Source of the DNA: Ruminococcus sp. UBA1394
GTDB taxonomy: Bacteria > Bacillota > Clostridia > Oscillospirales > Ruminococcaceae
Direction of reading: 5' to 3'
NCBI GenBank assembly: GCA_002305725.1
Contig: DBQM01000003.1
Coordinates: forward strand, 22,161 to 86,160
Length of the DNA: 64,000 bases
The translations under genes and the position numbers were made by a program. Positions within the stretch are counted from its first letter, which is position 1. Each line of letters opens with the position of its first letter. The notes beneath the pieces were generated by a model. It did no database searches, was not told the origin of the DNA, and saw nothing but the letters and a program-made list of their open reading frames with translations. This document shows positions 8,541 through 16,069 of this stretch, piece by piece.

Positions 8541-9095
8541 TCAGTTTTTTTTCTTTCTCAATCTGACCACAACAACAGCCGCTGTCACAACAACTGCAGC
8601 AGCCGCTGCAATAATGATAATTACAACCATATTTATTCCGCCTTTCAGCGCACCGTCCGGAAGTGTTGCAGATTCAAAAACTATTGTCCTGTCATACCAT
8701 TTCTGTTTTTTAATACTCCACGCCGCACAGTCGATGTTATTGTCAAGAGCCTCAACAGGAACATTATAGGTATATTTTCCCTCTGTATTTTCCACAAAGT
8801 AAATACAGTTGTCGTCCGGCGCAGACTCTGCCTCCTCACCGGTACCCATAAACAGCTTTTCATAGCCTGTTCCGCTGAGTGTCATAACTGCGGTCATTGT
8901 GCCATTTGCAACTGTAAGCTGACAGTCAACAATTTTGAACATGGACGAGCTTGAAGTGACTTCAATGCTGTATGTGCCGTCGTTTATCTTGTCAGCGTAA
9001 ACAGGGGATTTTTCACTATCAGCAAACACGGTGCCGGACATGAAACAGCAGGCGAGCATTAAAACACTACATAAAGATAAAATGATTTTTTTCAT
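8541..9095 (-). CDS. NEAT-like domain protein with C-terminal membrane anchor
   Basis: A 184-residue surface protein and the last gene of the B12-riboswitch operon. It has a signal peptide (residues 1-26, ending near TVFADS), one beta-sandwich domain resembling NEAT (iron transport-associated) domains (about 30-140: NDGTYSIEV, an LTVANG strand, a TGYEKLFMG stretch, and a final RTIVFESATLP), and a C-terminal transmembrane helix followed by RLRKKKN. NEAT domains usually bind haem or haemoproteins. The usual haem-ligand Tyr-xxx-Tyr pair is not obvious here, so the ligand could be a corrinoid or another tetrapyrrole. The ATG at 9095, preceded by GAGG, is preferred over a GTG four codons upstream. 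It starts 15 bases after the chelatase gene. Confidence 0.75.
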   Translation of the reverse strand: MKKIILSLCSVLMLACCFMSGTVFADSEKSPVYADKINDGTYSIEVTSSSSMFKIVDCQLTVANGTMTAVMTLSGTGYEKLFMGTGEEAESAPDDNCIYFVENTEGKYTYNVPVEALDNNIDCAAWSIKKQKWYDRTIVFESATLPDGALKGGINMVVIIIIAAAAAVVVTAAVVVVRLRKKKN

Positions 9096-9110
9096 GTATA
9101 ACCTCACATT

Positions 9111-10010
9111 TTATTTGCTGAGACTGTCTATTGCGTCACCGACATGGGAAACGTAGATTTTCTGTACATCTTCTATTTCTCCCAGTCCCTTTAAAACGCA
9201 CTCTACTTCAAAGCCCTCAGCCTCAAAGGTTGTTTTCCATGAACCGTCCTCGTCACCAGCCATATCATTGTTTGCATGATCACCGGCAACTACCATAAGC
9301 GGTTCAAGAACTACCTTTGAATATCCTTTTGCTTTAACGTCTGCGATAACATCATCAAGGGTTGGTGTAGCTTCAACTGTTCCTATAAAATAGTTTTCAG
9401 CACCGGCTGATGTGAAAGCGTCCTGAAGCTTTGCATAGGTTGAGTTTGCGTCATGCTCTGTACCATGTCCCATAAATACAATGGCTGTGCTGTCATTGCT
9501 GTAATCCTTTGTTGCAACAGTAAGAGCGTTGACGAGATTTGTGTAGTCCCCATCAGATGTAAGCAGGGGAGTTCCCATTGCGACCTTGTCAAACTTGTCC
9601 TTATATGTTTCAACAGCTGCGGCAAGGTCATCATACTCATATCCGCTCATAACGTGAGTCGGCTGAACCACAACTTCCTTTACACCGTCTGAAACAAGTC
9701 TTTCAAGCGCCTCTTCAACATTGTCTGTTTCAATGCCATCCCTTTCCTTGATAATATCGATTACTGTCTGACTTGTAAATGCTCTTCTGACTTCATAATC
9801 AGGATAAGCATCTGCAATTGCTTTTTCAATTGCACCGATCGTCTTTTCTCTGCTGTCATTGTAGCTTGTACCAAAGCTTACTGTTAAAATTACAGGCTTT
9901 GCAGTATCAGCAGACTTTGATTCCTGTGAATCGTTACTTGCACCGCAGCCTCCGAACATACATACAGCTGACATAAGAACAGCAGCGATAAATCTTCTTT
10001 TAATTTTCAT
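9111..10010 (-). CDS. cbiK: CbiK-type chelatase with lipoprotein signal peptide
   Basis: A 299-residue protein of the anaerobic cobaltochelatase family (CbiK), which inserts Co2+ or Fe2+ into sirohydrochlorin-type tetrapyrroles. Conserved residues are in place: H182 in GHGTEHD, E213 in VEATPTLDD and H245 in GDHANNDM, with spacings of 31 and 32, close to the H145/E175/H207 triad described for Salmonella CbiK. Unlike the cytosolic enzyme it has a lipoprotein signal peptide (lipobox FGGC, lipidated C22) and a polar Ser/Asp-rich spacer, so it should sit outside the membrane. It lies between the importer genes and a NEAT-like gene under a cobalamin riboswitch. An extracytoplasmic chelatase, a de-metallating enzyme or a tetrapyrrole/metal chaperone are all possible. 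Confidence 0.88.
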   Translation of the reverse strand: MKIKRRFIAAVLMSAVCMFGGCGASNDSQESKSADTAKPVILTVSFGTSYNDSREKTIGAIEKAIADAYPDYEVRRAFTSQTVIDIIKERDGIETDNVEEALERLVSDGVKEVVVQPTHVMSGYEYDDLAAAVETYKDKFDKVAMGTPLLTSDGDYTNLVNALTVATKDYSNDSTAIVFMGHGTEHDANSTYAKLQDAFTSAGAENYFIGTVEATPTLDDVIADVKAKGYSKVVLEPLMVVAGDHANNDMAGDEDGSWKTTFEAEGFEVECVLKGLGEIEDVQKIYVSHVGDAIDSLSK

Positions 10011-10111
10011 GGTGATTTTTCCTTTCCTGTTTTTATTGATTATTTATATTAAGACTGAATACATTGACCGCCCGGCGTTTTGTACATGATCTTTGTATTG
10101 CCTTAAAATCG

Positions 10112-10861
10112 TTAAAAATATTTTTTGTAAAGCTCATCCGGAATATCAAAAAGCTCCCGGATAATATCATCTGTAAATATCTCCTCCGGCTTTCCTGAAT
10201 GAGCAACAGCGCCGTTTTTTATGCATATCGTGAAATCTGAGATTTTTTCTGCAAGGTCAAGCTCATGCATGGAAACGATAACGGCAATTTTATTTTCCGC
10301 AGCAAGCTTTCTTAGTATCTCCAGAAAAATTATTTTATGATGAATGTCAAGGTAGGAGGTAGGTTCGTCGAGGATAAGTATCTGCGGTTCCTGGCAGACT
10401 GCCCTTGCAAGCATTACTCTCTGCCGCTGTCCGTCGCTTACCTCTGAAAAATCACAGTCCGCAAATTCGGACATTTCCACCATTTCAACCGCACGGTTTA
10501 CTGCGTCCCTGTCATTCTGTTCAAGCTTTCCGAAACGCCCTGTGTAAGGGTATCTTCCGGTCTCGACTACATCACGGCAGGTCATAAGCTCCGGCTTTAT
10601 CCTCTCAGTAAGAACCACGGAAAGCTTTTTTGCCTTTTCATTGGGAGAAAGTTTTTCAGCGCTTGAATCCTCAAAATATACATCACCGCCGTGCTTTTTC
10701 AGATAACCGGCAATGGTTTTGAGAATGGTTGACTTTCCCGAACCGTTAGGTCCGATAAGCGTCATAATTTCTCCGCCTCGGACATTAAAGCAGATATCCT
10801 TTATCAGCGGCTTTTTGTACCCCACAGACAAACTGTCGGCAGAAATTTTTGCGTTTTCCAT
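10112..10861 (-). CDS. FepC/BtuD-type ABC transporter ATPase
   Basis: A 249-residue ATPase subunit of an iron-siderophore/cobalamin/haem-type importer. Walker A is GPNGSGKST (about residues 37-45), the signature is SDGQRQR instead of LSGGQ, and Walker B is ILILDEPTSYLD, a form typical of the FepC/BtuD family. The ATG at 10861 overlaps the permease stop by one base (TGATG) and has AGAGGTGA upstream; an in-frame TTG one codon earlier is less likely. It energises the permease encoded immediately upstream. The 100 bases after it, before the chelatase gene, contain only an AGGAAAGGA ribosome binding site and AT-rich sequence. Confidence 0.92.
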   Translation of the reverse strand: MENAKISADSLSVGYKKPLIKDICFNVRGGEIMTLIGPNGSGKSTILKTIAGYLKKHGGDVYFEDSSAEKLSPNEKAKKLSVVLTERIKPELMTCRDVVETGRYPYTGRFGKLEQNDRDAVNRAVEMVEMSEFADCDFSEVSDGQRQRVMLARAVCQEPQILILDEPTSYLDIHHKIIFLEILRKLAAENKIAVIVSMHELDLAEKISDFTICIKNGAVAHSGKPEEIFTDDIIRELFDIPDELYKKYF

Positions 10862-11874
10862 CAAAGCTCACCTCTTTTTCTGCATATCAGAACTGTTATC
10901 ACAACCGGCGCTCCGAAAATTGCTGTAACCGTGCTGATACTAAGCTCTGTGGGAGCAAACACTGTCCTTGCAAGCATATCGCAGAGCATACAGAAAATAC
11001 TTCCGCCTAAGAAACAGCCAGGTATTAAAATCAGAGGTTTTGACGTCTTGAACAATACCCTTATGATGTGGGGGACGGCTATTCCCACAAAGGACACCGG
11101 ACCTGCAAAGGCAGTAACACAGGCAGAAAGCAGTCCTGAAAGAAGTATAAGCGCAGTACGCAGAAAGTTTATTTTCACGCCAACATTCTTTGCATAGCTT
11201 TCACCAAGCTGATATGCACCGATAGGCTTTGATAGCAGAAAAGTTCCGGCAGAGGCAGTAATAACCACCGCCGCAATGACCTTTAGATTTTCCATGGACA
11301 TTCCGGAAAATGTACCCACAGACCAGTTGTGGAGGTTAACAATGTCAGAATCATCAGCAAAGGTTATGACAAAATCTGTAATTGCAGAGCATATATAGCC
11401 TATCATTATTCCGCATACCACCAGCATTGACATTCGCTCCATTTTTTTTGAGATAAGCAGAACAAACCCCAGAGAAATAAGCGAACCTGTGAACGCCGCC
11501 AGTATCATAACCGCTGAATTTACCGTGCGGAATCTGCTTACCGCCGCAATCATCACAAGGGCAACCGTCAGCTTTGCGCCCGAGGAAACGCCCAGTACAA
11601 ATGGGCTTGCAATGGGGTTGTGAAAGAACATCTGCAAAAGATATCCGGAAAGGGAAAGCGCACCACCTAACAGCAGTGCCGCCAACACTCTGGGTATGCG
11701 TATTTTCCAGATTATTCCCGACGTGGTGTCGTCAACTGTACCGGCAAACAATACATGAAATACCTCTGAAAATGATATTCCGGCACTTCCAATAAAAATA
11801 TTGATAAAAAGAGTGAGCAGCAATAAAATTATAAGGCCGACAAATGCAGCTATAGTTCTTGTTTGTCTTTTCAT
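10861..11874 (-). CDS. FecCD/BtuC-type ABC transporter permease
   Basis: A 337-residue polytopic membrane protein with about ten hydrophobic segments, typical of FecCD-family permeases that carry siderophores, haem or cobalamin across the membrane as homodimers. Family hallmarks visible are LAALLLGGALSLSG near residues 68-81, FFHNPIASPFVLGVSSGA near 87-104 and FAGPVSFVGIAVPHI near 265-279. The start overlaps the binding-protein stop by four bases (ATGA), and its own stop overlaps the ATPase start, so the three importer genes are translationally coupled. Substrate cannot be read from the permease; the upstream cobalamin riboswitch makes cobalt, cobinamide, corrinoid or a related tetrapyrrole the leading candidates. 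Confidence 0.94.
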   Translation of the reverse strand: MKRQTRTIAAFVGLIILLLLTLFINIFIGSAGISFSEVFHVLFAGTVDDTTSGIIWKIRIPRVLAALLLGGALSLSGYLLQMFFHNPIASPFVLGVSSGAKLTVALVMIAAVSRFRTVNSAVMILAAFTGSLISLGFVLLISKKMERMSMLVVCGIMIGYICSAITDFVITFADDSDIVNLHNWSVGTFSGMSMENLKVIAAVVITASAGTFLLSKPIGAYQLGESYAKNVGVKINFLRTALILLSGLLSACVTAFAGPVSFVGIAVPHIIRVLFKTSKPLILIPGCFLGGSIFCMLCDMLARTVFAPTELSISTVTAIFGAPVVITVLICRKRGEL

Positions 11875-13019
11875 TGTACGCTGTCACCGCTTTCAAGCTT
11901 ATATAAAAACTGCGGAGTATCTTCAGTATATTTTCCTGTAAATATTTTATTGAAATCAGATATTACAGCACTGAGCTTCATTGTTTCCTGGAAAAGATTA
12001 TTTCTTGTGCACCAAACATTTCCTTCCTTTACAGCCTTGAAATCAGCAAGCAGTTTATTTTTTGAAATCAGCTCGTCAAGACTGTTTATCTCTCCGCCTA
12101 TAGTGCTGTTGTAAATTATAAAATCAGCGTCCTTTGCAGTCTTGTAGAACTTTTCCATTTCCATTGTTACTGCTGACGAGGCATTTTCATTTCCTAAATC
12201 TCTGAAAATATTTTCCCCTCCGGCAAGCTCAATCATTTTGGTGACGTAATCTCCGGATTTTCTTGTGACTGCCTGTCCGGAATTGCTTATGTAGAAAAAT
12301 ACGGCGGTTTTTCCGGTGCTTTCGTAGTCGTCAAGCTGCTGTGTCTGCTCGGCGAAGATTTTTTCTGCCTCATCTGATTTTCCGGCAATTTCACCATAGA
12401 CCTTTATCCATTCGCTGCGTCCTAAAGGGTGGGATTCATAGCTTGAATAGTCCACAAAAACGGTTATGCCCAGTTCTTCCAGCTTTTCTTTAACTTCGGG
12501 ATTATGTTCTATCATAGTGGACTGAATGGAGAGTCCGCAGTTTTCAGATACAAGCAGTTCATAATCTGGCTCACGGTATTTCCCTGCATACAGCATACTG
12601 CCGTTTTCCATGGCAGTATGTGCATAGTCAATATACCAGTCCTCTGCCTTTGTACCGGAAAACTTCACACTGTTACCGCAGTCCAGCGCCTCAAAGATAC
12701 CCATAGCCGAGGTTGCGGCAAGGTAGATATTTTCAGCAGGACGGTTTATTATTTTTATGCTCTTATCAAGTTTGTCCGGAGCATTTTTCCCCTCCGGCAC
12801 TATGAGATACCTGTTCCCGTCTGCAACAGATATCATGGAATATCCATCATCATAGCGGTCTACTGCAAACTGGTCTGCATAGGAAAGCTCTGCTCTTTCG
12901 CTGAAAACAAGTCCCTCAGTCTCATAGGGTTTGTCCGGAATCTTTTTAGTTTCAGAACACGAAACAAGGAATAAGACCAGAACCAGAGGCAGTACACAGA
13001 AGAATTTATTTTTTTCCAT
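11871..13019 (-). CDS. Lipoprotein substrate-binding protein, FecB/BtuF-like
   Basis: A 382-residue lipoprotein (lipobox LVSC, lipidated C21) with the two-lobed helical-backbone fold of class III binding proteins. The N-lobe has INRPAENIYLAATSAMGIFEAL near residues 90-112 (shown in parts: INRPAENIYL, SAMGIFEALDC) and the C-lobe ends with a VWCTRNNLFQ segment. It would capture the substrate outside the cell and deliver it to the FecCD-type permease encoded next. The gene begins inside the last codons of the NEAT-like gene (14-base overlap) and ends with an ATGA overlap with the permease. The family covers siderophores, haem, cobalamin and cobinamide; the riboswitch favours a B12-related ligand but does not prove it. 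Confidence 0.9.
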   Translation of the reverse strand: MEKNKFFCVLPLVLVLFLVSCSETKKIPDKPYETEGLVFSERAELSYADQFAVDRYDDGYSMISVADGNRYLIVPEGKNAPDKLDKSIKIINRPAENIYLAATSAMGIFEALDCGNSVKFSGTKAEDWYIDYAHTAMENGSMLYAGKYREPDYELLVSENCGLSIQSTMIEHNPEVKEKLEELGITVFVDYSSYESHPLGRSEWIKVYGEIAGKSDEAEKIFAEQTQQLDDYESTGKTAVFFYISNSGQAVTRKSGDYVTKMIELAGGENIFRDLGNENASSAVTMEMEKFYKTAKDADFIIYNSTIGGEINSLDELISKNKLLADFKAVKEGNVWCTRNNLFQETMKLSAVISDFNKIFTGKYTEDTPQFLYKLESGDSVQ

Positions 13020-13443
13020 TTAGTTTCCTCTTTCTGATAAATAAGCCTGTTGCTGATGCTATAAGAACAGTACCAATGATAATACAGCTTAAAATAACTC
13101 CGGACGTACTGTTTTCACTTCTGAGTGTTGATGAATCAAAATAAAGTGTATACTCTATCAAGTGCGGTTCACTCATAGCAACAGTTTCTGCAAGTACCGA
13201 TATATCAGTGTCAAGCTGCGGTATTTCCACAACAAAAACAGAATTGCCTTCATCATTTTGCGGATAGTACTCCTTACCGTCAACTTTCATATAGTCATAA
13301 GTTGAGCTGCTCCATTCGATTTCCGCATTCATACAGCCGTCTGTTACAGTCAACTTTGCAGGGGAGGTTATATGCGCTCTGCCTGTACCGCCACTCAGTT
13401 CAGCTTCAATTGTATATTCGCCGTCAGAAATATTTTCTGCCAT
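13006..13443 (-). CDS. Small NEAT-like protein with C-terminal membrane anchor, first gene of the B12-regulated operon
   Basis: With the ATG at 13443, which follows a good GAAAGGAG site, the product is 145 residues: one NEAT-like beta domain (about 5-105, with DGEYTIEAEL, PAKLTVTDG, YDYMKVDGKEY and EYTLYFD strands) and a C-terminal transmembrane helix followed by RKRKLNGKK. The domain resembles iron transport-associated modules that bind haem-like ligands. Oddly, this start gives no signal peptide. The reading frame is open upstream to 13602 and contains a hydrophobic stretch, but that stretch coincides with the riboswitch terminator, so I keep the SD-supported start. It overlaps the binding-protein gene by 14 bases and is the first gene behind the cobalamin riboswitch. 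Confidence 0.75.
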   Translation of the reverse strand: MAENISDGEYTIEAELSGGTGRAHITSPAKLTVTDGCMNAEIEWSSSTYDYMKVDGKEYYPQNDEGNSVFVVEIPQLDTDISVLAETVAMSEPHLIEYTLYFDSSTLRSENSTSGVILSCIIIGTVLIASATGLFIRKRKLNGKK

Positions 13444-13460
13444 GTTTTCTCCTTTCGGGC

Positions 13461-13500
13461 AATAAAAAACGCCTTTACCTGTCAGAACAAGCAAAAGCGT
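13461..13500 (-). terminator. Intrinsic terminator of the cobalamin riboswitch
   Basis: On the minus strand a 13-bp stem containing some G-T pairs (13500-13488 with 13481-13469) has a 6-base loop and is followed by a T-run (13468-13464). It lies between the riboswitch aptamer and the first start codon (13443), where a transcription-terminating expression platform is expected. In this arrangement B12 binding would switch the operon off. Confidence 0.82.
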
Positions 13501-13597
13501 ACAACAATAACACGCATACCGTAAGCTCAAAAAAATTACCGTATCCGTTTTAACGTACTGCCAGTTACTCGTGACATTGGAAAAAATCCCTTGTACC

Positions 13598-13784
13598 GAC
13601 AAGCAGGCAGGTCTCCTGACTTAAATATCATCGCATGAAAAGAACCTTCCCGAAAAAATTCAGTGGCATATACTTTCCGCACTCCATAATTACAGTGACG
13701 AGTTCGTACAGGATTTGCACCTGTTTCCCTTTTCACCGGATCCGGTTTTCAGTTTTCTGAAAATATCCGACACCTGCTGTCATT
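13598..13784 (-). promoter_or_regulatory. Cobalamin (B12) riboswitch
   Basis: Read on the minus strand, the region holds the conserved cobalamin aptamer blocks in order: a GGTGAAAAGGGAA block near 13736-13724, CAGGTGCAAATCCTG near 13723-13709, ACGA...CTGTAA near 13703-13688, GCCACTG near 13666-13660, CGGGAAGG near 13652-13645, and the 3' block AGTCAGGAGACCTGCC near 13622-13607. P1 can form between sequences near 13783-13775 and 13610-13600. The aptamer ends about 100 bases before the terminator hairpin and 155 bases before the first gene. It controls the six-gene operon running to 8541. Confidence 0.95.
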
Positions 13785-13868
13785 ATTAAATTATTTCTGA
13801 ATAATCATATCACAACATGGAATCTTTGTCAAGTAAATTCATAAAGTATTTTTAATAATTTGTTCCGG

Positions 13869-13897
13869 TTTACAAATCAGGAAATTTGTGATATAAT
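13869..13897 (+). promoter_or_regulatory. Sigma-A promoter of lepA
   Basis: TTTACA (13869-13874) and TATAAT (13892-13897) have a 17-base spacer. A small inverted repeat, ACAAAT/ATTTGT (13872-13877 and 13884-13889), lies within the spacer and could be an operator or chance. Confidence 0.7.
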
Positions 13898-13944
13898 AAA
13901 TTACAAGTAACTTAATCTGAAAAAAATTATCGGAGGGACATGAA

Positions 13945-15747
13945 TTGGCAACTGAAAATATCAGAAATTTTTGCATAATTGCTCATATAGACCACGGAAA
14001 ATCAACTCTTGCTGACCGTATTCTTGAAAAAACATATACCGTTGCAGAACGTGATATGGAAGAACAACTGCTTGATAATATGGATATCGAAAGGGAACGT
14101 GGAATTACGATAAAAGCCCGTGCTGTGCGGCTTAACTATAAAGCGCAGGACGGAAACGAGTATATTTTCAATCTTATCGACACACCCGGACACGTTGACT
14201 TTAACTACGAGGTTTCACGTTCACTTGCAGCCTGCGAGGGAGCAATACTGGTAGTTGACGCCTCACAGGGTATTGAGGCTCAGACTCTTGCAAATACTTA
14301 TCTTGCCATAGAGCATGACCTTGAAGTAGTACCGGTAGTAAACAAGATAGACCTGCCATCTGCTGACCCGGAAAGAGTATGCGAGGAAATTGAAAATGTA
14401 ATCGGTATTCCCGCAATGGACGCTCCGAGAATTTCCGCAAAAGCAGGAATCAATATTGAAGAAGTACTGGAAAAAATAGTTTCTGATATACCTTCACCGC
14501 CCGATACAGCAGACATGCCTCTTAAAGCGCTGATTTTTGACAGCTATTATGACGCATATAAAGGTGTTATTATTTATGTGAGAATCAAGGACGGAACAGT
14601 CAAAGTCGGAGACACTATACGCCTCATGGCAACAGGCTCGGAATTTACCGTTGTTGAAGCCGGCTACATGGACGCTGTAAACCATATAAACAAGGGTTCA
14701 CTTTCAGCCGGAGAGGTTGGCTATATTTCCGCATCTATCAAGAGTATCGGGGACACACAGGTGGGTGATACGGTAACAAACGCTGAAAACCCCTGTGACG
14801 AACCACTGCCCGGCTACAGAAAAGTAAACCCTATGGTTTATTCCGGTATTTATCCGGCAGACGGTGCAAAGTATGAAGATTTGCGTGAAGCTCTGGAAAA
14901 ACTCCAGCTTAATGATGCATCGCTGTCATATGAACCGGAAACGTCCATTGCTCTCGGTTTCGGATTCAGATGCGGCTTTCTCGGACTGCTCCACATGGAA
15001 ATTATCCAGGAAAGACTTGAAAGGGAATATAACCTTGACCTTATAACAACTGCTCCGTCAGTTATTTACAAGGTTACTCTCACAAACGGAGAAACGCAGT
15101 TCATAGATAATCCGACAAACTTCCCTGACCCTGGTCTTATTGCAAGTGCGGAAGAACCAATGGTAAAGGCGGAGGTGCTTGCGCCATCTGATTTTGTGGG
15201 AAATATTATGGAGCTTTGCCAGGAAAGGCGAGGAGTTTTCAAGGATATGAAATACCTTGACGAAACAAGAGTTTCGCTCCACTATGAACTCCCTCTGAAT
15301 GAAATCGTATATGACTTCTTTGACGCTCTGAAATCCCGAACAAAAGGTTATGCATCATTTGATTATGAAATGCTTGGTTATGCGCCGTCAAAGCTTGTAA
15401 AGCTTGATATTCTGTTAAACGGCGATATTGTCGATGCGTTGTCATTTATTGTTCACGCCGACAGAGCATATTCACGAGGAAGAAAAATGGTTGAAAAGCT
15501 TAAAGAGAATATTCCGAGACAGCTTTTTGAAGTGCCTATACAAGCGGCGATAGGCGGCAAGATAATTGCAAGAGAAACCGTTAAGGCTATGAGAAAAGAC
15601 GTACTCGCAAAATGCTACGGCGGTGATATTACCCGTAAGAGAAAGCTGCTTGAAAAGCAGAAAGAGGGTAAAAAGAGAATGCGCCAGCTTGGAACTGTAG
15701 AAGTGCCGCAGGAGGCATTTATGAGTGTTCTCAAACTTGATGAATAA
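13945..15747 (+). CDS. lepA: Elongation factor 4 (LepA) GTPase
   Basis: A 600-residue translational GTPase that acts on stalled or mistranslocated ribosomes. The G-domain motifs are clear: AHIDHGKST (G1), ERGITI (G2), DTPGHVDF (G3) and NKIDLP (G4). They are followed by the EF-G-like domains II, III and V, and the LepA-specific C-terminal domain with GYASFDYE and LLEKQKEGKKRMRQLGTVEVPQ (quoted here as LLEKQKEGKKRM and GTVEVPQ). Length is exactly as expected for the family. The start is TTG at 13945 with GGAGGG 8 bases upstream; the ATG at 13940 is out of frame. It leads an operon with a zinc-ribbon membrane protein and hemW, a frequent lepA-hemW pairing. Confidence 0.97.
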   Translation: MATENIRNFCIIAHIDHGKSTLADRILEKTYTVAERDMEEQLLDNMDIERERGITIKARAVRLNYKAQDGNEYIFNLIDTPGHVDFNYEVSRSLAACEGAILVVDASQGIEAQTLANTYLAIEHDLEVVPVVNKIDLPSADPERVCEEIENVIGIPAMDAPRISAKAGINIEEVLEKIVSDIPSPPDTADMPLKALIFDSYYDAYKGVIIYVRIKDGTVKVGDTIRLMATGSEFTVVEAGYMDAVNHINKGSLSAGEVGYISASIKSIGDTQVGDTVTNAENPCDEPLPGYRKVNPMVYSGIYPADGAKYEDLREALEKLQLNDASLSYEPETSIALGFGFRCGFLGLLHMEIIQERLEREYNLDLITTAPSVIYKVTLTNGETQFIDNPTNFPDPGLIASAEEPMVKAEVLAPSDFVGNIMELCQERRGVFKDMKYLDETRVSLHYELPLNEIVYDFFDALKSRTKGYASFDYEMLGYAPSKLVKLDILLNGDIVDALSFIVHADRAYSRGRKMVEKLKENIPRQLFEVPIQAAIGGKIIARETVKAMRKDVLAKCYGGDITRKRKLLEKQKEGKKRMRQLGTVEVPQEAFMSVLKLDE

Positions 15748-15760
15748 GGAGGTCGTAAAA

Positions 15761-16069
15761 ATGAAAAAATATGTTTGTCCTCATTGCGGTGAGGCAACTA
15801 TTTCACCAATAAAAAAGGCATTTGCCGGAAATCAGAAAGCAAAAGGTGTTGTATGCCCAAACTGCGGCAAAAGATGTACAAACGGAATGCAGTCGACTGT
15901 GTTTCACACAATAACAGATTTTATCATGCTTGTTGCAGTTGTGATAATGTATATAAAACTTGACCTGAGCACTATGCCGATTCTCGCCGTTATGCTTGTT
16001 ACATTTATTGTAAACAAGCTTTTCGATATTCTGTTTTTCCCGCTTGTGCCAAGTCTGCGAATTGACTGA
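15761..16069 (+). CDS. Small zinc-ribbon membrane protein
   Basis: A 102-residue protein with an N-terminal zinc ribbon of two CxxC pairs (CPHC at about residues 6-9, CPNC at about 33-36) followed by two hydrophobic segments (about 51-67 and 72-94). The ATG at 15761 is preceded by AAGGAGGT, which overlaps the lepA stop. Its stop overlaps the hemW start by one base (TGATG), so it is translationally coupled to hemW. I do not recognise a characterised family. Zinc-ribbon/two-helix proteins are common small membrane proteins in Firmicutes and no reaction can be assigned. Confidence 0.8.
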   Translation: MKKYVCPHCGEATISPIKKAFAGNQKAKGVVCPNCGKRCTNGMQSTVFHTITDFIMLVAVVIMYIKLDLSTMPILAVMLVTFIVNKLFDILFFPLVPSLRID

